64,000 bases of DNA from Carboxylicivirga marina (GCF_016612505.1 NZ_JAENRR010000023.1:1-64000), one strand, 5' to 3'. Numbered from the stretch's first letter, positions 7,120-16,831 are shown. Notes: a model not told the origin generated them from the sequence alone. Translations and numbers: made by a program.

Positions 7120-8493
7120 ATGAAAAAAGTAGTAGCCAAGTTCGGAGGCTCCAACCTTAAAAAGAAGGAAGATATTCAAAAGCTGGTACGTGTTATCAAA
7201 ACCTACAATCGCCCAATGGTTATTGTTGTTTCGGCTTTTTATGGAATTACCAACCACCTGATTCAATCAATGGATGAGGTAAAACAGGATGAATCGAATA
7301 TTGAAAAGTTAGCACGTTTTTTACGCGAGTTGAAAGAAGAGGCGATACTTGAAAATTTTGATGATAAGCATTGGCAAGATAAAACCTTAAATGCTGTTCA
7401 ATCGCGCATAAAAGAGCTTAGCCGATATTTAACAGGAATTCATTACATTGGTGATGTGCCCGAATTTGTTGAAGATGTGGTGTTGAGTTACGGTGAGCGT
7501 TTAAGTTCTTTAGTGTTAACAAATATTTTGCAAAGCAATGGTATTGACGCTGAAGAGGCTTTGCCTGAACAAATGCCACTGGTGACGGATGGTGAATTTG
7601 GTAATGCAACCGTCGATTTCGAAGTATCATCAGCCAATGTTCAAAATTATTTGTCGGGTAATAAGGTATATGTAGTTCCCGGATTTTACGGCGTTTCTCT
7701 GCAAGGTAAGGTTACTCTTCTTGGTCGTGGTGGAAGTGATTATTCTGCAGCTGCTCTGGCTCGCTGTCTTAATGCTGAGTCATTAGATGTATGGAAAGAT
7801 GTGGATGGTTTTATGAGTGCTGATCCAAAACTGGTAGATGCGCCTCAGCGAATTACTCATTTATCGTATGCTGAAGCGGCAGAGCTGTCGTATTTTGGAG
7901 CAAGCATTTTGCATCCGCGAACAGTTGAGCCATTAAAGGAAGTTGGTATCCCAATTCATATTGGAAATATTGATGCATTTGATGGTAGTGTGGCTCCCCG
8001 AACGATGGTTCATGGAATTGAAACGGTAAGCGATTGCATTGTTAAGAGTGTAACATATAGTGACGATTTTTGCATCTTAAAATTGCGTGGAGCTGGTGTT
8101 GGTCTCAAAAAAGGGATATTGGCTAAGGTAACAGCGGCACTTGATAAAGCAGGTATTAATATTAAATCGGTTGTGACATCGCAGATTGTGATTAACCTGT
8201 TATTATCGGCCAAGGATATTAAGCGTGCTTATAAAATTGTAGAAGAATTGGAGTTATCAGCTATTACTGAATTAATAGCCAGCGAGCAAATATCTACGAT
8301 TGCGGTTGTTGGTGAGGGACTGCTTGACAGGCCAGGTGTAGCCGGTCGTCTGTTTATGGCATTAGCTAAGCGCGAGATAAATGTGCAAATGATTGTGTCA
8401 GGTGCATCGGCCGTGGCTAGCTATTTTATGGTTGCCAGAGATGACCGCGATGGTGCTATTGATGCGATTCATAAGGAGTTTTTTAGCAATTAG
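7120..8493 (+). CDS. lysC: Aspartokinase (monofunctional)
   Basis: Phosphorylates aspartate, the first step to lysine, threonine and methionine. The nucleotide/substrate loop KFGGSN is at residues 7-12. The kinase domain runs to about residue 300, with VVPGFYG and LGRGGSDYSAAALA near residues 183-208. Two regulatory ACT segments follow, the last ending with the INVQMIVSGASAVASYFMV region. At 457 aa it has the normal length without a fused homoserine dehydrogenase. The SAM-I riboswitch in its leader implies that this copy serves methionine/SAM synthesis. A strong terminator follows 13 bp after the stop. Confidence 0.94.
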   Translation: MKKVVAKFGGSNLKKKEDIQKLVRVIKTYNRPMVIVVSAFYGITNHLIQSMDEVKQDESNIEKLARFLRELKEEAILENFDDKHWQDKTLNAVQSRIKELSRYLTGIHYIGDVPEFVEDVVLSYGERLSSLVLTNILQSNGIDAEEALPEQMPLVTDGEFGNATVDFEVSSANVQNYLSGNKVYVVPGFYGVSLQGKVTLLGRGGSDYSAAALARCLNAESLDVWKDVDGFMSADPKLVDAPQRITHLSYAEAAELSYFGASILHPRTVEPLKEVGIPIHIGNIDAFDGSVAPRTMVHGIETVSDCIVKSVTYSDDFCILKLRGAGVGLKKGILAKVTAALDKAGINIKSVVTSQIVINLLLSAKDIKRAYKIVEELELSAITELIASEQISTIAVVGEGLLDRPGVAGRLFMALAKREINVQMIVSGASAVASYFMVARDDRDGAIDAIHKEFFSN

Positions 8494-8505
8494 ATATATA
8501 AAAAG

Positions 8506-8541
8506 ATGGCCTGCACACCGTTCGTGCAGGCCATTGCTTTT
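8506..8541. terminator. Strong rho-independent terminator after lysC
   Basis: Eleven-bp perfect stem ATGGCCTGCAC/GTGCAGGCCAT (8506-8516 and 8524-8534), loop ACCGTTC, followed by TGCTTTT. An A-run on the left side could also stop transcription coming from amtB. Confidence 0.85.
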
Positions 8542-8627
8542 CAATATAAAATAAAACAACGCAACATTTTCATGTGTTAAGTATCGCACGATGGGATGGT
8601 TCATCACCCTGCGATACAATTTCTTTA

Positions 8628-9818
8628 TTAATAGTTGTAAGAACTTTGTCCGTGCTCGTGAATATCTAATCCTTCACGTTCTTCTTGCTCCGAAACTCGT
8701 AGGCCAATAGTAGCTTTTAATACTTTGAATAGGACTAATCCAAGTCCAAATGCCCAGGCTCCAATTGAAACAACTCCTATTGCTTGTACGCCTAATAGTG
8801 AAAAACCACCACCATAAAATACGCCACCATCTGTTGCAAAGAAGCCTACTAACAAGGTACCTACTGCTCCACATACGCCGTGAACAGAAATGGCACCAAC
8901 AGGGTCATCTATTCTTAATTTCTGATCGATGAATTCAATTGAGAATACTACCACTAATCCGGCAATTGCACCTATGGCAACAGCTCCGGCAGGAGAAACA
9001 ATATCACAACCTGCAGTTATTCCTACTAATCCGGCCAATGCACCGTTTAAGGTCATTGATAGGTCGGGTTTACCATAGCGGAACCAAGTAACAAACATGG
9101 TTACAATGGCACCTGCTGCTGCTGCCAGGTTAGTTGTAATAACTATTAAAGCGACTGCATAAGCATTATCACCGCTGATAGCTAATTGTGACCCAGGGTT
9201 GAAACCAAACCAACCTAGCCAAAGGATAAATACACCCAGAGCGCCTAGCACCATATTGTGACCAGGGATGGCATTTGTTTTGCCATTGTATTTTCCAATA
9301 CGCGGACCGATTGTCCAGGCACCAGCTAAGGCAGTCCATCCTCCTACAGAGTGTACCACCGTAGAACCTGCAAAATCGTGGAAGCCAAGCTCGCTTAACC
9401 AGCCACCACCCCAAACCCAGTGGCCTGATATTGGATAGATAACTACTGTGATAACTAAGGAGAATAATAAATAGGTACTGAACTTGGTACGTTCAGCCAT
9501 GGCTCCTGAAACGATTGTAGCTGCTGTGGCAGCAAATACCGTTTGGAAGAATAGATTGTGTAAATCAGTTCCGTCGTTGTAAAAGAAATCGAATGCACCA
9601 AAGAAAGCACCATCGCCTCCATACATGATGCTGTATCCAATAATCCAGAACATTAATGAACCAATTGAAAAGTCCATAAAGTTCTTCATAATGATGTTAC
9701 CAACGTTTTTTGCTCGTGTAAAACCGGCCTCAACCATGGCGAATCCGGCCTGCATAAAAAAGACTAAAATTCCGGCCAGTAAGACCCATAATATATCTAA
9801 AGCACTATTTGCGTCCAT
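8628..9818 (-). CDS. amtB: Ammonium transporter AmtB
   Basis: Ammonium channel with eleven transmembrane helices. The pore histidine pair is His156 (GSTVVHSVGG) and His313 (AISVHGVCG). The NNP-type gate region and GFNPGS are intact, and the C-terminal tail contains REGLDIHEHG, the segment bound by PII proteins. At 396 aa it has the usual length, and there is no signal peptide. It lies 36 bp downstream of glnK on the same strand, the classical glnK-amtB pair, so ammonium flux is likely blocked by GlnK when nitrogen is plentiful. Confidence 0.96.
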   Translation of the reverse strand: MDANSALDILWVLLAGILVFFMQAGFAMVEAGFTRAKNVGNIIMKNFMDFSIGSLMFWIIGYSIMYGGDGAFFGAFDFFYNDGTDLHNLFFQTVFAATAATIVSGAMAERTKFSTYLLFSLVITVVIYPISGHWVWGGGWLSELGFHDFAGSTVVHSVGGWTALAGAWTIGPRIGKYNGKTNAIPGHNMVLGALGVFILWLGWFGFNPGSQLAISGDNAYAVALIVITTNLAAAAGAIVTMFVTWFRYGKPDLSMTLNGALAGLVGITAGCDIVSPAGAVAIGAIAGLVVVFSIEFIDQKLRIDDPVGAISVHGVCGAVGTLLVGFFATDGGVFYGGGFSLLGVQAIGVVSIGAWAFGLGLVLFKVLKATIGLRVSEQEEREGLDIHEHGQSSYNY

Positions 9819-9854
9819 AATACTAATGTTTTGTAAGGTTTTGATTCAATTCAA

Positions 9855-10199
9855 TTATTTCTCATAAAGGGTTTCTGGTCCTGACTCGCCAGTGCGAATG
9901 CGATAGGTGTCGGCTACATCAGATACAAAGATTCGCCCATCACCTATTTCACCTGTTTTAGCCGCGTTAATAATGGCGTCTACAGTTTTGTTCATATTCT
10001 CGTCGCGCACGATAATGGAAAGAATACGTCTTTCGATGATGCTTGTATCGTATAAGGTGCCCCTGTAAAGGTGGCCTTCGCGTGCCACTCCTGTTCCTCT
10101 AACATCCCAGTATGAGAAAAATGTGATGTCTTGTTCTTCCAGTGCTTTTTTTACAGCTTCAAATCGAGATAATCGAATAATGGCTTCAATTTTCTTCAT
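9855..10199 (-). CDS. glnK: PII nitrogen regulatory protein GlnK
   Basis: PII signalling protein of 114 aa, which binds ATP/ADP and 2-oxoglutarate and plugs AmtB. The N-terminus MKKIEAIIRLSRFEAVKKAL and the segment GEIGDGRIFVSDV are diagnostic. The T-loop reads EGHLYRGTLYDTS, with Tyr50 at the position of the uridylylated Tyr51 of enterobacteria, but its tip differs from the proteobacterial form. No uridylyltransferase gene is in the window, so modification is uncertain. It forms an operon with amtB and follows the porin gene after a 219-bp gap with a large hairpin. Confidence 0.95.
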   Translation of the reverse strand: MKKIEAIIRLSRFEAVKKALEEQDITFFSYWDVRGTGVAREGHLYRGTLYDTSIIERRILSIIVRDENMNKTVDAIINAAKTGEIGDGRIFVSDVADTYRIRTGESGPETLYEK

Positions 10200-10300
10200 T
10201 TTGTTTGTTGTTAGTCGTTAATATTTTTTTTTGAAAAGACTTGAGAAGCAACCGAATTGTACTAGCTCCCTCGTCATGTCTTGTTAATTTTCTTTGTTTT

Positions 10301-10380
10301 AAAATAAGAGCAGCCGTAAATGGCGATAAAGGTTTAAGTCAATTAGGACAATAATTGAAATGTGTGACTGCTCTTATTTT
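10301..10380 (-). terminator. Large nested hairpin between porin and glnK
   Basis: A perfect 13-bp inverted repeat (10301-10313 AAAATAAGAGCAG with 10368-10380 CTGCTCTTATTTT) encloses 54 bp that contain a second stem, CAATTA/TAATTG (10340-10345 and 10352-10357). On the minus strand it ends in a T-rich run after the porin stop codon. It may act as an attenuating terminator that lowers glnK-amtB expression relative to the porin. Confidence 0.55.
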
Positions 10381-10418
10381 TATCATAGATATTGGTTTGA
10401 GTGTGTTATGTTTTTGGT

Positions 10419-11447
10419 TTAGAACGAATAGATGGCAGCCATTAGAAATTGTGTGGCTGATTTGTTTGGTGCGTCATCACCATCAACAAACCATTCACTG
10501 CTGGCTGAATCCATTCTTAGTTCTGTTGAAAAGGTTAATGGTCCTGCGTAATAGTTGAGGGTGAATGTATTTGAGAATACATTCTCACTATCCATATCAA
10601 TCGTTTTGTCTTCTTTTACGATAAAGTATTCACCTCTGTATCCTAGAGAAAGTTTTTCGCTAAATGTTACTTGTGGGTATAATGCAAATCCGATGTAGCC
10701 TCCAAGGTCAGATTCTGAATAAGTATAATCAGCAGCATTTAAACCCAGGTAAAATCCGTCAGTAATTTGAAAACCCGTTGTAAGGTCAATGATAGTTCCA
10801 GATGAAGAACCTGTTAAGAAATTTACATAAGCATCCCAACCTTCTACCGGATTAATATATATCTGTGTTCCAAAGTCGGATATTCCATTTACATCTTGAT
10901 AAACATTCCAATCATTGAATGCCCCCACCATTACTCCAAATTTTTCAGAAATGGACCAATCTAATTTAAGACCAGCATTTTGGAATGGTCCAGCACTAAA
11001 TAAATAAGATGTACTGTAGTTGAAGTTACCAACGGGTGAAATTACTTCATACCCAACAAAGGTACCCATGTAACCAGCGGTTAATGAAAGGGCATCACTT
11101 AAGGCGTAAGAAATATAAAGGTTTTGAATGTTCACGTTTTGGCCGTCGCCTAACCCATCGCTATTAAGGTCAAATGTTGGTATAGATTTAAAGCTTCTTG
11201 GTCCAAAAGAAAACTCACCAACAAAACTGGCTTTCCCAATTGATTGTGATAAAGCAATGTCTAGCATACCTAGTGATACAGAATTGTGGTTGTCTGCAAA
11301 ACTGGTTGGGATGTTAGATGTGCCTGAAAAGTCGTACTTAAAGTATGTATCTACAGATCCTGAAATTTCCAGTCCACTCTTTTCGTCTTGTGCATTTGTG
11401 GTGAATAATGCAAGGCCAAGTCCTAAAGTCAAAAAAATCTTTTTCAT
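10419..11447 (-). CDS. Outer membrane beta-barrel porin (bbp2/OmpL-like)
   Basis: A 342-aa protein with a signal peptide (MKKIFLTLGLGLALFTTNAQ) and a succession of amphipathic beta strands ending in an aromatic C-terminal residue (AAIYSF), the sorting signal of outer membrane barrels. The order ISGSVDTYFKYDF, then a barrel with alternating short turns, fits the putative porin-2 family. Its position upstream of glnK-amtB suggests that it brings ammonium or small nitrogen compounds across the outer membrane (inference). A -7 box TATGTTTG on the minus strand is at 11562-11569, and the palindrome at 11587-11606 lies at roughly -40 from the predicted start. Confidence 0.85.
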   Translation of the reverse strand: MKKIFLTLGLGLALFTTNAQDEKSGLEISGSVDTYFKYDFSGTSNIPTSFADNHNSVSLGMLDIALSQSIGKASFVGEFSFGPRSFKSIPTFDLNSDGLGDGQNVNIQNLYISYALSDALSLTAGYMGTFVGYEVISPVGNFNYSTSYLFSAGPFQNAGLKLDWSISEKFGVMVGAFNDWNVYQDVNGISDFGTQIYINPVEGWDAYVNFLTGSSSGTIIDLTTGFQITDGFYLGLNAADYTYSESDLGGYIGFALYPQVTFSEKLSLGYRGEYFIVKEDKTIDMDSENVFSNTFTLNYYAGPLTFSTELRMDSASSEWFVDGDDAPNKSATQFLMAAIYSF

Positions 11448-11561
11448 CGAATAACGGTTAATAGTTAATATTTGCTTTTACTATCTCGTTGATTGGGGGT
11501 GTCGGCCTAAAAAAATGCTTTTTCTCAAATGGTACCCTGTAGTTTTGATAGGTTGACGATA

Positions 11562-11606
11562 CAAACATATAAAAAATATTTCATCGACCCCTCAAAAAAT
11601 AGGGGT
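11562..11606 (-). promoter_or_regulatory. Porin-glnK-amtB promoter with activator-type site
   Basis: Minus-strand TATGTTTG (11562-11569) is a perfect -7 box. The nearest TTTG (11593-11596) is 23 bp away, slightly too far for an unaided promoter. The palindrome ACCCCT-N8-AGGGGT (11587-11606) covers this -33 region, centred near -40, where class II activators bind. Confidence 0.6.
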
Positions 11607-11711
11607 AAATATTAAAATAAAGTTAAAAATAACAAAATACCCCTGTTTTGAAAGGGGTATTGGGGTGAAAAATAGCAAATCGTAAGTTGCCACCCCTATT
11701 TTTAATGGGGT
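11587..11711. promoter_or_regulatory. Three ACCCCT-N8-AGGGGT palindromes
   Basis: Site 1 is 11587-11606, site 2 is 11639-11658 (arms extended to 9 bp, AATACCCCT/AGGGGTATT, 11636-11661), and site 3 is 11692-11711 with one arm mismatch. Each has exactly 8 bp between the arms. Centres are 52 and 53 bp apart, five helical turns. They lie in the divergent region between the porin-glnK-amtB unit and gltB, so a nitrogen-responsive DNA-binding protein is likely. I know no named regulator with this motif. Confidence 0.75.
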
Positions 11712-11898
11712 AGTGAATATCTGGGAGTGATTAAAAGTCTAACTGAAATTGTTAGGTAAATTGATATTTGAAGTGTCTGCTTAAGCTAAGTGTCGTAAAG
11801 TCAATAATATATGAATGAATATTCGTCTTGTTGTATAAATATACAATTCCAAAAACATGTCAAAAGTCATAAAAAATGACAGCTTAGTCCATGTTTAG

Positions 11899-11929
11899 TT
11901 GGTATATATAAATGAAAATTCTATTTTTG
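11899..11929 (+). promoter_or_regulatory. gltB promoter
   Basis: TTG (11899-11901), 20-bp spacer, TATTTTTG (11922-11929), a perfect TAnnTTTG box. This predicts a start near 11935 and a leader of about 125 nt. In the leader, GGATTA (about 11935) can pair with TAATCC (about 11984), but I see no recognised riboswitch. The stretch 11712-11898 shows nothing else. Confidence 0.7.
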
Positions 11930-12059
11930 CTTTCGGATTATAATATAATATTAATATATGCTTTCTAAATGAAAGATTGATTGTAATCCATCCGATTCAA
12001 CGGCGAGAACGAAACCTTACGAGGGGGTAACACAAGATTTTTCTCTTAAATAAAACAGT

Positions 12060-15000
12060 ATGACAAAACGATTTCCAAAACCTCAGGGGTTGTATGACCC
12101 TGCAAATGAACGTGATAATTGTGGGATTGGATTTGTTGCCAATATAAAAGGTACACAAACCAATGAAATAGTGATGAGAGGCTTGGAGGTGCTTACAAAT
12201 ATGACACACCGTGGTGCCGAGAGCTCTGATAACAAATCGGGAGATGGTGCCGGTATATTAATGCAGGTGCCTCATGAGTATTTTTCAACGTTTGGGTTTA
12301 ATTTGCCTTCTGCTGGGAAGTATGGAACCGGATTGGTTTTTCTGCCACAGGATGAAAATGAAGCCGCTGAATGTCAGCGCACGCTAGATGAATTTTTTGT
12401 ATCAGAGGGGCTTGAGTTGATTGGCTACCGCGATGTACCGGTTGATAGTGATGTTATTGGTGAAATAGCCAAAGGTACCGAGCCAAAAATCTATCAGGTT
12501 TTTGTAAAAGGTAATTATGAGCAGGATGCTTTAGAGCGCCGATTGTATTTGGCCCGTAAGCAAGCTGAAAATGCCATTCGTGAATCGGATCTGAAGGAAA
12601 AAGAAGCATTCTATTTGCCAAGTTTATCGTCAAAGATATTTATATATAAAGGTATGTTGACGCCCGAGCAATTGGGCTTATACTTTTTAGATCTAAAAGA
12701 TCGACGTGTTAAAAGTGCGATTTCATTAGTGCACTCTCGTTTCAGTACTAATACATTCCCTACCTGGGATTTGGCACAGCCATTCCGTATTATGGCGCAC
12801 AATGGTGAAATTAACACCATTAAAGGTAACCGCCTTTGGATGCAGGCACGCGAGAGCTTGTTAGAGTCAGATCTATTTGGTGATGACCTGAAGAAGTTAT
12901 TTCCGGTAATTACGCCCAATATGAGTGATTCAGCCTCATTAGATAATGTGCTTGAGTTCTTGTTTTTAACGGGTCGTTCACTTCCGCATGCACTAAGTAT
13001 GTTAGTGCCTGAATCTTGGAACAGTAAAAATCCAATACCAAAAAGCTTAAAGGCCTATTACGAATACCATTCGACCATTATGGAACCGTGGGATGGACCT
13101 GCATCAATCGTATTCTCCGATGGTCGTTATGTCGGCGGTACATTAGATAGAAATGGCTTACGTCCATCGCGTTATGTGATAACCAAAGACGATATGATCG
13201 TTATGGGATCAGAAGTTGGTTGTCAGGTTTTTCCTGCTGAAGAGATTAAGGAGAAAGGACGTTTGAAGCCTGGTAAACTCTTGTTGGTTGATACACAGCT
13301 AGGTGTTATTATTCCTGATGAAGAGATAAAATCGCAATTATCGAAGCGAAGACCTTATGCCAATTGGTTAAAGGAAAATCGTATTCGCATGCGTGAGATT
13401 GAAGTGCAAAAACGTGTGCCATCACAACTAGGAGATAAATATGATGCTTACTTAAAGGCTTTTGGATATAACCGTGAAGACTTTGAGCATCTGATTGCAC
13501 CAATGGCCAAAACAGGTGGTGAACCTATAAGCTCAATGGGTAATGATACACCAATAGCTGTTTTGTCAGACAAGCCTCAGCGCTTTTTCTCATATTTCCG
13601 ACAGTTATTTGCGCAGGTTACTAACCCACCAATTGATCCGATTCGTGAAGGTTTAGTAATGGCTCTGACTAATTATATTGGTTCTGTATCAAAGAATTTT
13701 TTAAAGGAGGAGCCTTCACAGTGTCGCTCCATTAAATTCGAAAGCCCATTGATGACCAATACTGATTTGGGTAAGATAAAAGATTACATGCGCGAAGAAT
13801 TTACGCATGTGAAGATTCCGATGACTTTTCCGGTTGAAAAAGGTGGAAAAGGATTAGAAGAAGCTTTAGAGCGTATATGTAAAGCTGCTGAGAAAGCGGT
13901 GGATGATGGTATGAATTACATCATCTTAAGCGACCGCGATATTGACGAAAAGCATACGGCTATTCCTTCATTGTTAGCTGTTTCGGCAACTCATCACCAC
14001 CTGATAAAAGCTAAAAAGCGTATGCAAGTTGGCTTAGTGGTTGAGACAGGTGAAGCTCGTGAGGTAATGCATTTTGCTCTGTTACTTGGTTTCGGAGCCA
14101 GCGTAATAAACCCATATGTGTGTTTTGCTACCATCAACGAAATGGTGAAGGAAGGCAAAATTGATATGGATTATGCGTCTGCGCGTGAGAATTATATCAA
14201 AGCTGTAGATAAAGGTTTGCTGAAGGTGTTGTCAAAAATGGGTATCAGTACGCTACGTTCATATCATGGTGCACAAATATTTGAAGCCATTGGTGTGTCG
14301 GAAGATGTGATTAATAAATACTTTATTGGTACGCCAACTAAAATCGGAGGAGTTGGATTGGATGAGATTGCTAAGGAAAGTATTCTTGATCATCAGAAAG
14401 CTTTTCAACCAAAATTTCAAACGAATCCATTTGATACCAAGGGGAGCTATGCGTATCGTAAATATGGCGAGAAGCATGGCTGGAATCCGGAAACCATTGG
14501 TTTGTTACAGTGGGCAACCACAGAAGGTGACTATAATAAGTATAAAGAATACAGCCGTCAGGTTGATGCTGATAATCAAACGCCTTTGTTTATCCGCGGC
14601 CTGATGAAGCTAAAAGATAGAAAGCCTATCGATATTAGTGAGGTGGAGCCTGCATCAGAAATTATGAAGCGATTTGTGACAGGTGCCATGTCTTATGGTT
14701 CAATATCAAAGGAAGCTCATGAAGCCATGGCATTGGCCATGAATGAAGTGGGCGGTAGAAGTAATACTGGTGAAGGTGGCGAGGATGCTGAACGTTTTAA
14801 AAGTCCGGCGCGTAGTTCAATTAAGCAAATTGCATCAGGGCGATTTGGTGTAACCAATAATTACCTGACCAATGCTGATGAGTTACAGATTAAAATAGCA
14901 CAGGGCGCTAAGCCAGGTGAAGGTGGTCAGTTGCCAGGTTTTAAGGTTGATAAGATAATTGCCCGCCTGCGAAACTCAACGCCGGGTATTACCTTAATAT

Positions 15001-16577
15001 CACCTCCTCCACATCATGATATTTATTCAATTGAGGATTTAGCACAGCTAATTTACGACCTGAAAAGTACGAATCCATCAGCACGAGTGAGTGTTAAGCT
15101 GGTTTCTGAAAATGGGGTTGGTACAGTAGCAGCAGGTGTTGCCAAGGCTCACGCTGATTTAATTGTCATTAGTGGTACCGAAGGAGGAACAGGGGCCAGC
15201 CCAACCAGTTCTATTAAACACGCTGGTTTACCGGTGGAAATTGGTTTGTCAGAAACACAGCAAACGCTTGTAATGAATAACTTGCGTGGTCGCGTAAAGC
15301 TTCAGACCGATGGGCAGCTAAAAACAGGTTTGGATGTGATTAAGATGGCCTTACTTGGTGCTGAAGAATATGGTTTTGCCACTTCTGCATTGGTAACTCT
15401 TGGTTGTGTGATGATGCGTAAGTGTCACTTGAATACATGCCCGGCAGGTATTGCCACGCAGGATGAAGCCTTAAGAAAACGATTTATAGGTAAATATAAA
15501 TACACGGTTAACTTCTTCAACTTTATTGCACAGGAAGTACGTGAGTATTTGGCACAATTAGGCTACAAGTCTTTGGATGATGTTATTGGAAGGACCGACT
15601 TGCTTGAGCAGAATACTTCAGTTAATAACTGGAAATCAAATGGTGTTGATTTAAGTCGTCTATTGTACTTCCCGGAGGAAGGTAAAACCTACCCTATAAA
15701 AAATACAACTGAGCAGGATCATAAACTGGATCAAGTACTTGATCGCCGATTAATAAAGCAGGCACAAGCGGCCCTTATTAACCAGCAGAAAGTTTGGATG
15801 GCCAGTGATATAATCAATACAGACCGTACTGTTGGGGCTATGCTTTCAGGTGAGGTATCTAAAAAATATGGTGAAGAAGGTTTACCAAAGAATACCATTA
15901 ACTGTACGTTCCATGGTTCGGCCGGTCAAAGCTTTGGCGCTTTCCTTACAAAAGGTGTGAGTTTCCGATTAGAGGGTGATGCCAATGATTATTTAGGTAA
16001 AGGCTTGTCGGGAGGTAAAGTGATTGTGGTGCCGCCGCAAGGAACAACCTTTAAGCCAGAAGAGAATATCATTATTGGTAATACTGTGTTATATGGAGCT
16101 ACTACTGGTTACCTGTATGTGAGAGGTGTAGCTGGTGAGCGATTTGCTGTTCGAAACTCGGGAGCACATGCCGTTGTTGAAGGTGTAGGCGACCACTGTT
16201 GTGAATACATGACCGGCGGTCGTGTGGTGGTGCTTGGTCCTACCGGGCGAAACTTTGCTGCGGGTATGAGTGGCGGTATTGCTTACGTACTCGATGATGA
16301 AGGAACGCTTGATTACTATTGTAATAAAGGACTGGTAGATTTATCACCGGTAGAAGATGCAGCTGATGTGCAGGAGCTTCAGTTTATGCTGAACAAGCAT
16401 TTGTTACATACCAACAGTAGTAAGGCGCAAGAGATATTGGTGAACTGGACAACTTACTTGCCTAAGTTTGTGAAAGTCATTCCTTTTGAATATAAAAAGG
16501 TGTTGCAGGAACAAAAGATTAAAGAGTTGGAACGTAAGCTTCTCGAAACAGAAGATGCACCGCATTTGAGAGAGTAA
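12060..16577 (+). CDS. gltB: Glutamate synthase large subunit
   Basis: Transfers the amide of glutamine to 2-oxoglutarate (GOGAT). A 20-residue propeptide precedes Cys21 (RDNCGIGF), the N-terminal nucleophile of the class II amidotransferase domain (about 21-430). A central domain follows (about 470-770). The FMN-binding synthase domain (about 810-1190) contains SGTEGGTGASP and the 3Fe-4S cysteines CVMMRKCHLNTCPAG, and the GXGXG beta-helix comes last (about 1250-1450). At 1505 aa it is full length. Paired with gltD downstream, and divergent from the ammonium uptake genes across the palindrome cluster. Confidence 0.97.
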   Translation: MTKRFPKPQGLYDPANERDNCGIGFVANIKGTQTNEIVMRGLEVLTNMTHRGAESSDNKSGDGAGILMQVPHEYFSTFGFNLPSAGKYGTGLVFLPQDENEAAECQRTLDEFFVSEGLELIGYRDVPVDSDVIGEIAKGTEPKIYQVFVKGNYEQDALERRLYLARKQAENAIRESDLKEKEAFYLPSLSSKIFIYKGMLTPEQLGLYFLDLKDRRVKSAISLVHSRFSTNTFPTWDLAQPFRIMAHNGEINTIKGNRLWMQARESLLESDLFGDDLKKLFPVITPNMSDSASLDNVLEFLFLTGRSLPHALSMLVPESWNSKNPIPKSLKAYYEYHSTIMEPWDGPASIVFSDGRYVGGTLDRNGLRPSRYVITKDDMIVMGSEVGCQVFPAEEIKEKGRLKPGKLLLVDTQLGVIIPDEEIKSQLSKRRPYANWLKENRIRMREIEVQKRVPSQLGDKYDAYLKAFGYNREDFEHLIAPMAKTGGEPISSMGNDTPIAVLSDKPQRFFSYFRQLFAQVTNPPIDPIREGLVMALTNYIGSVSKNFLKEEPSQCRSIKFESPLMTNTDLGKIKDYMREEFTHVKIPMTFPVEKGGKGLEEALERICKAAEKAVDDGMNYIILSDRDIDEKHTAIPSLLAVSATHHHLIKAKKRMQVGLVVETGEAREVMHFALLLGFGASVINPYVCFATINEMVKEGKIDMDYASARENYIKAVDKGLLKVLSKMGISTLRSYHGAQIFEAIGVSEDVINKYFIGTPTKIGGVGLDEIAKESILDHQKAFQPKFQTNPFDTKGSYAYRKYGEKHGWNPETIGLLQWATTEGDYNKYKEYSRQVDADNQTPLFIRGLMKLKDRKPIDISEVEPASEIMKRFVTGAMSYGSISKEAHEAMALAMNEVGGRSNTGEGGEDAERFKSPARSSIKQIASGRFGVTNNYLTNADELQIKIAQGAKPGEGGQLPGFKVDKIIARLRNSTPGITLISPPPHHDIYSIEDLAQLIYDLKSTNPSARVSVKLVSENGVGTVAAGVAKAHADLIVISGTEGGTGASPTSSIKHAGLPVEIGLSETQQTLVMNNLRGRVKLQTDGQLKTGLDVIKMALLGAEEYGFATSALVTLGCVMMRKCHLNTCPAGIATQDEALRKRFIGKYKYTVNFFNFIAQEVREYLAQLGYKSLDDVIGRTDLLEQNTSVNNWKSNGVDLSRLLYFPEEGKTYPIKNTTEQDHKLDQVLDRRLIKQAQAALINQQKVWMASDIINTDRTVGAMLSGEVSKKYGEEGLPKNTINCTFHGSAGQSFGAFLTKGVSFRLEGDANDYLGKGLSGGKVIVVPPQGTTFKPEENIIIGNTVLYGATTGYLYVRGVAGERFAVRNSGAHAVVEGVGDHCCEYMTGGRVVVLGPTGRNFAAGMSGGIAYVLDDEGTLDYYCNKGLVDLSPVEDAADVQELQFMLNKHLLHTNSSKAQEILVNWTTYLPKFVKVIPFEYKKVLQEQKIKELERKLLETEDAPHLRE

Positions 16578-16598
16578 TGTTGCTTAGGAATAAAAATG

Positions 16599-16690
16599 AT
16601 TCCCCCTTCGCCTGATGGCACTTCCTCAAGGGGAAGATGAGGGCTTGGGTTAATTCTCCCCTTGGGGAAATACCCGAAGGGAGAGGGGGT
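16599..16690. repeat. Inverted pair of a G/C-rich intergenic repeat
   Basis: Copy A (16599-16636) and copy B (16655-16690) are inverted versions of one unit (consensus beginning CTTCCCCTTGGGGAAGTGCC, itself palindromic). They are separated by 18 bp, so the gltB-gltD spacer could fold into a long hairpin. A third copy starts one base after the gltD stop codon. The GC content is well above that of the flanking sequence. Confidence 0.7.
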
Positions 16691-16831
16691 AAATTAATAA
16701 AGTTGTCAATTGCTAATAGCCACAGGCCGAAAGCAGGCAGCTATTTTAAAACATCAAAGAACATCGGGGGATAAGGAGAATGAGTGAAAAGGCTCAAAGG
16801 AGCCGCCCCGGTTTCTTTAAAACTTGAGATT

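Noticed and set aside
11934-12059. Riboswitch in the gltB leader
   Set aside because: Only a 6-bp pairing is visible and no known aptamer pattern was recognised.
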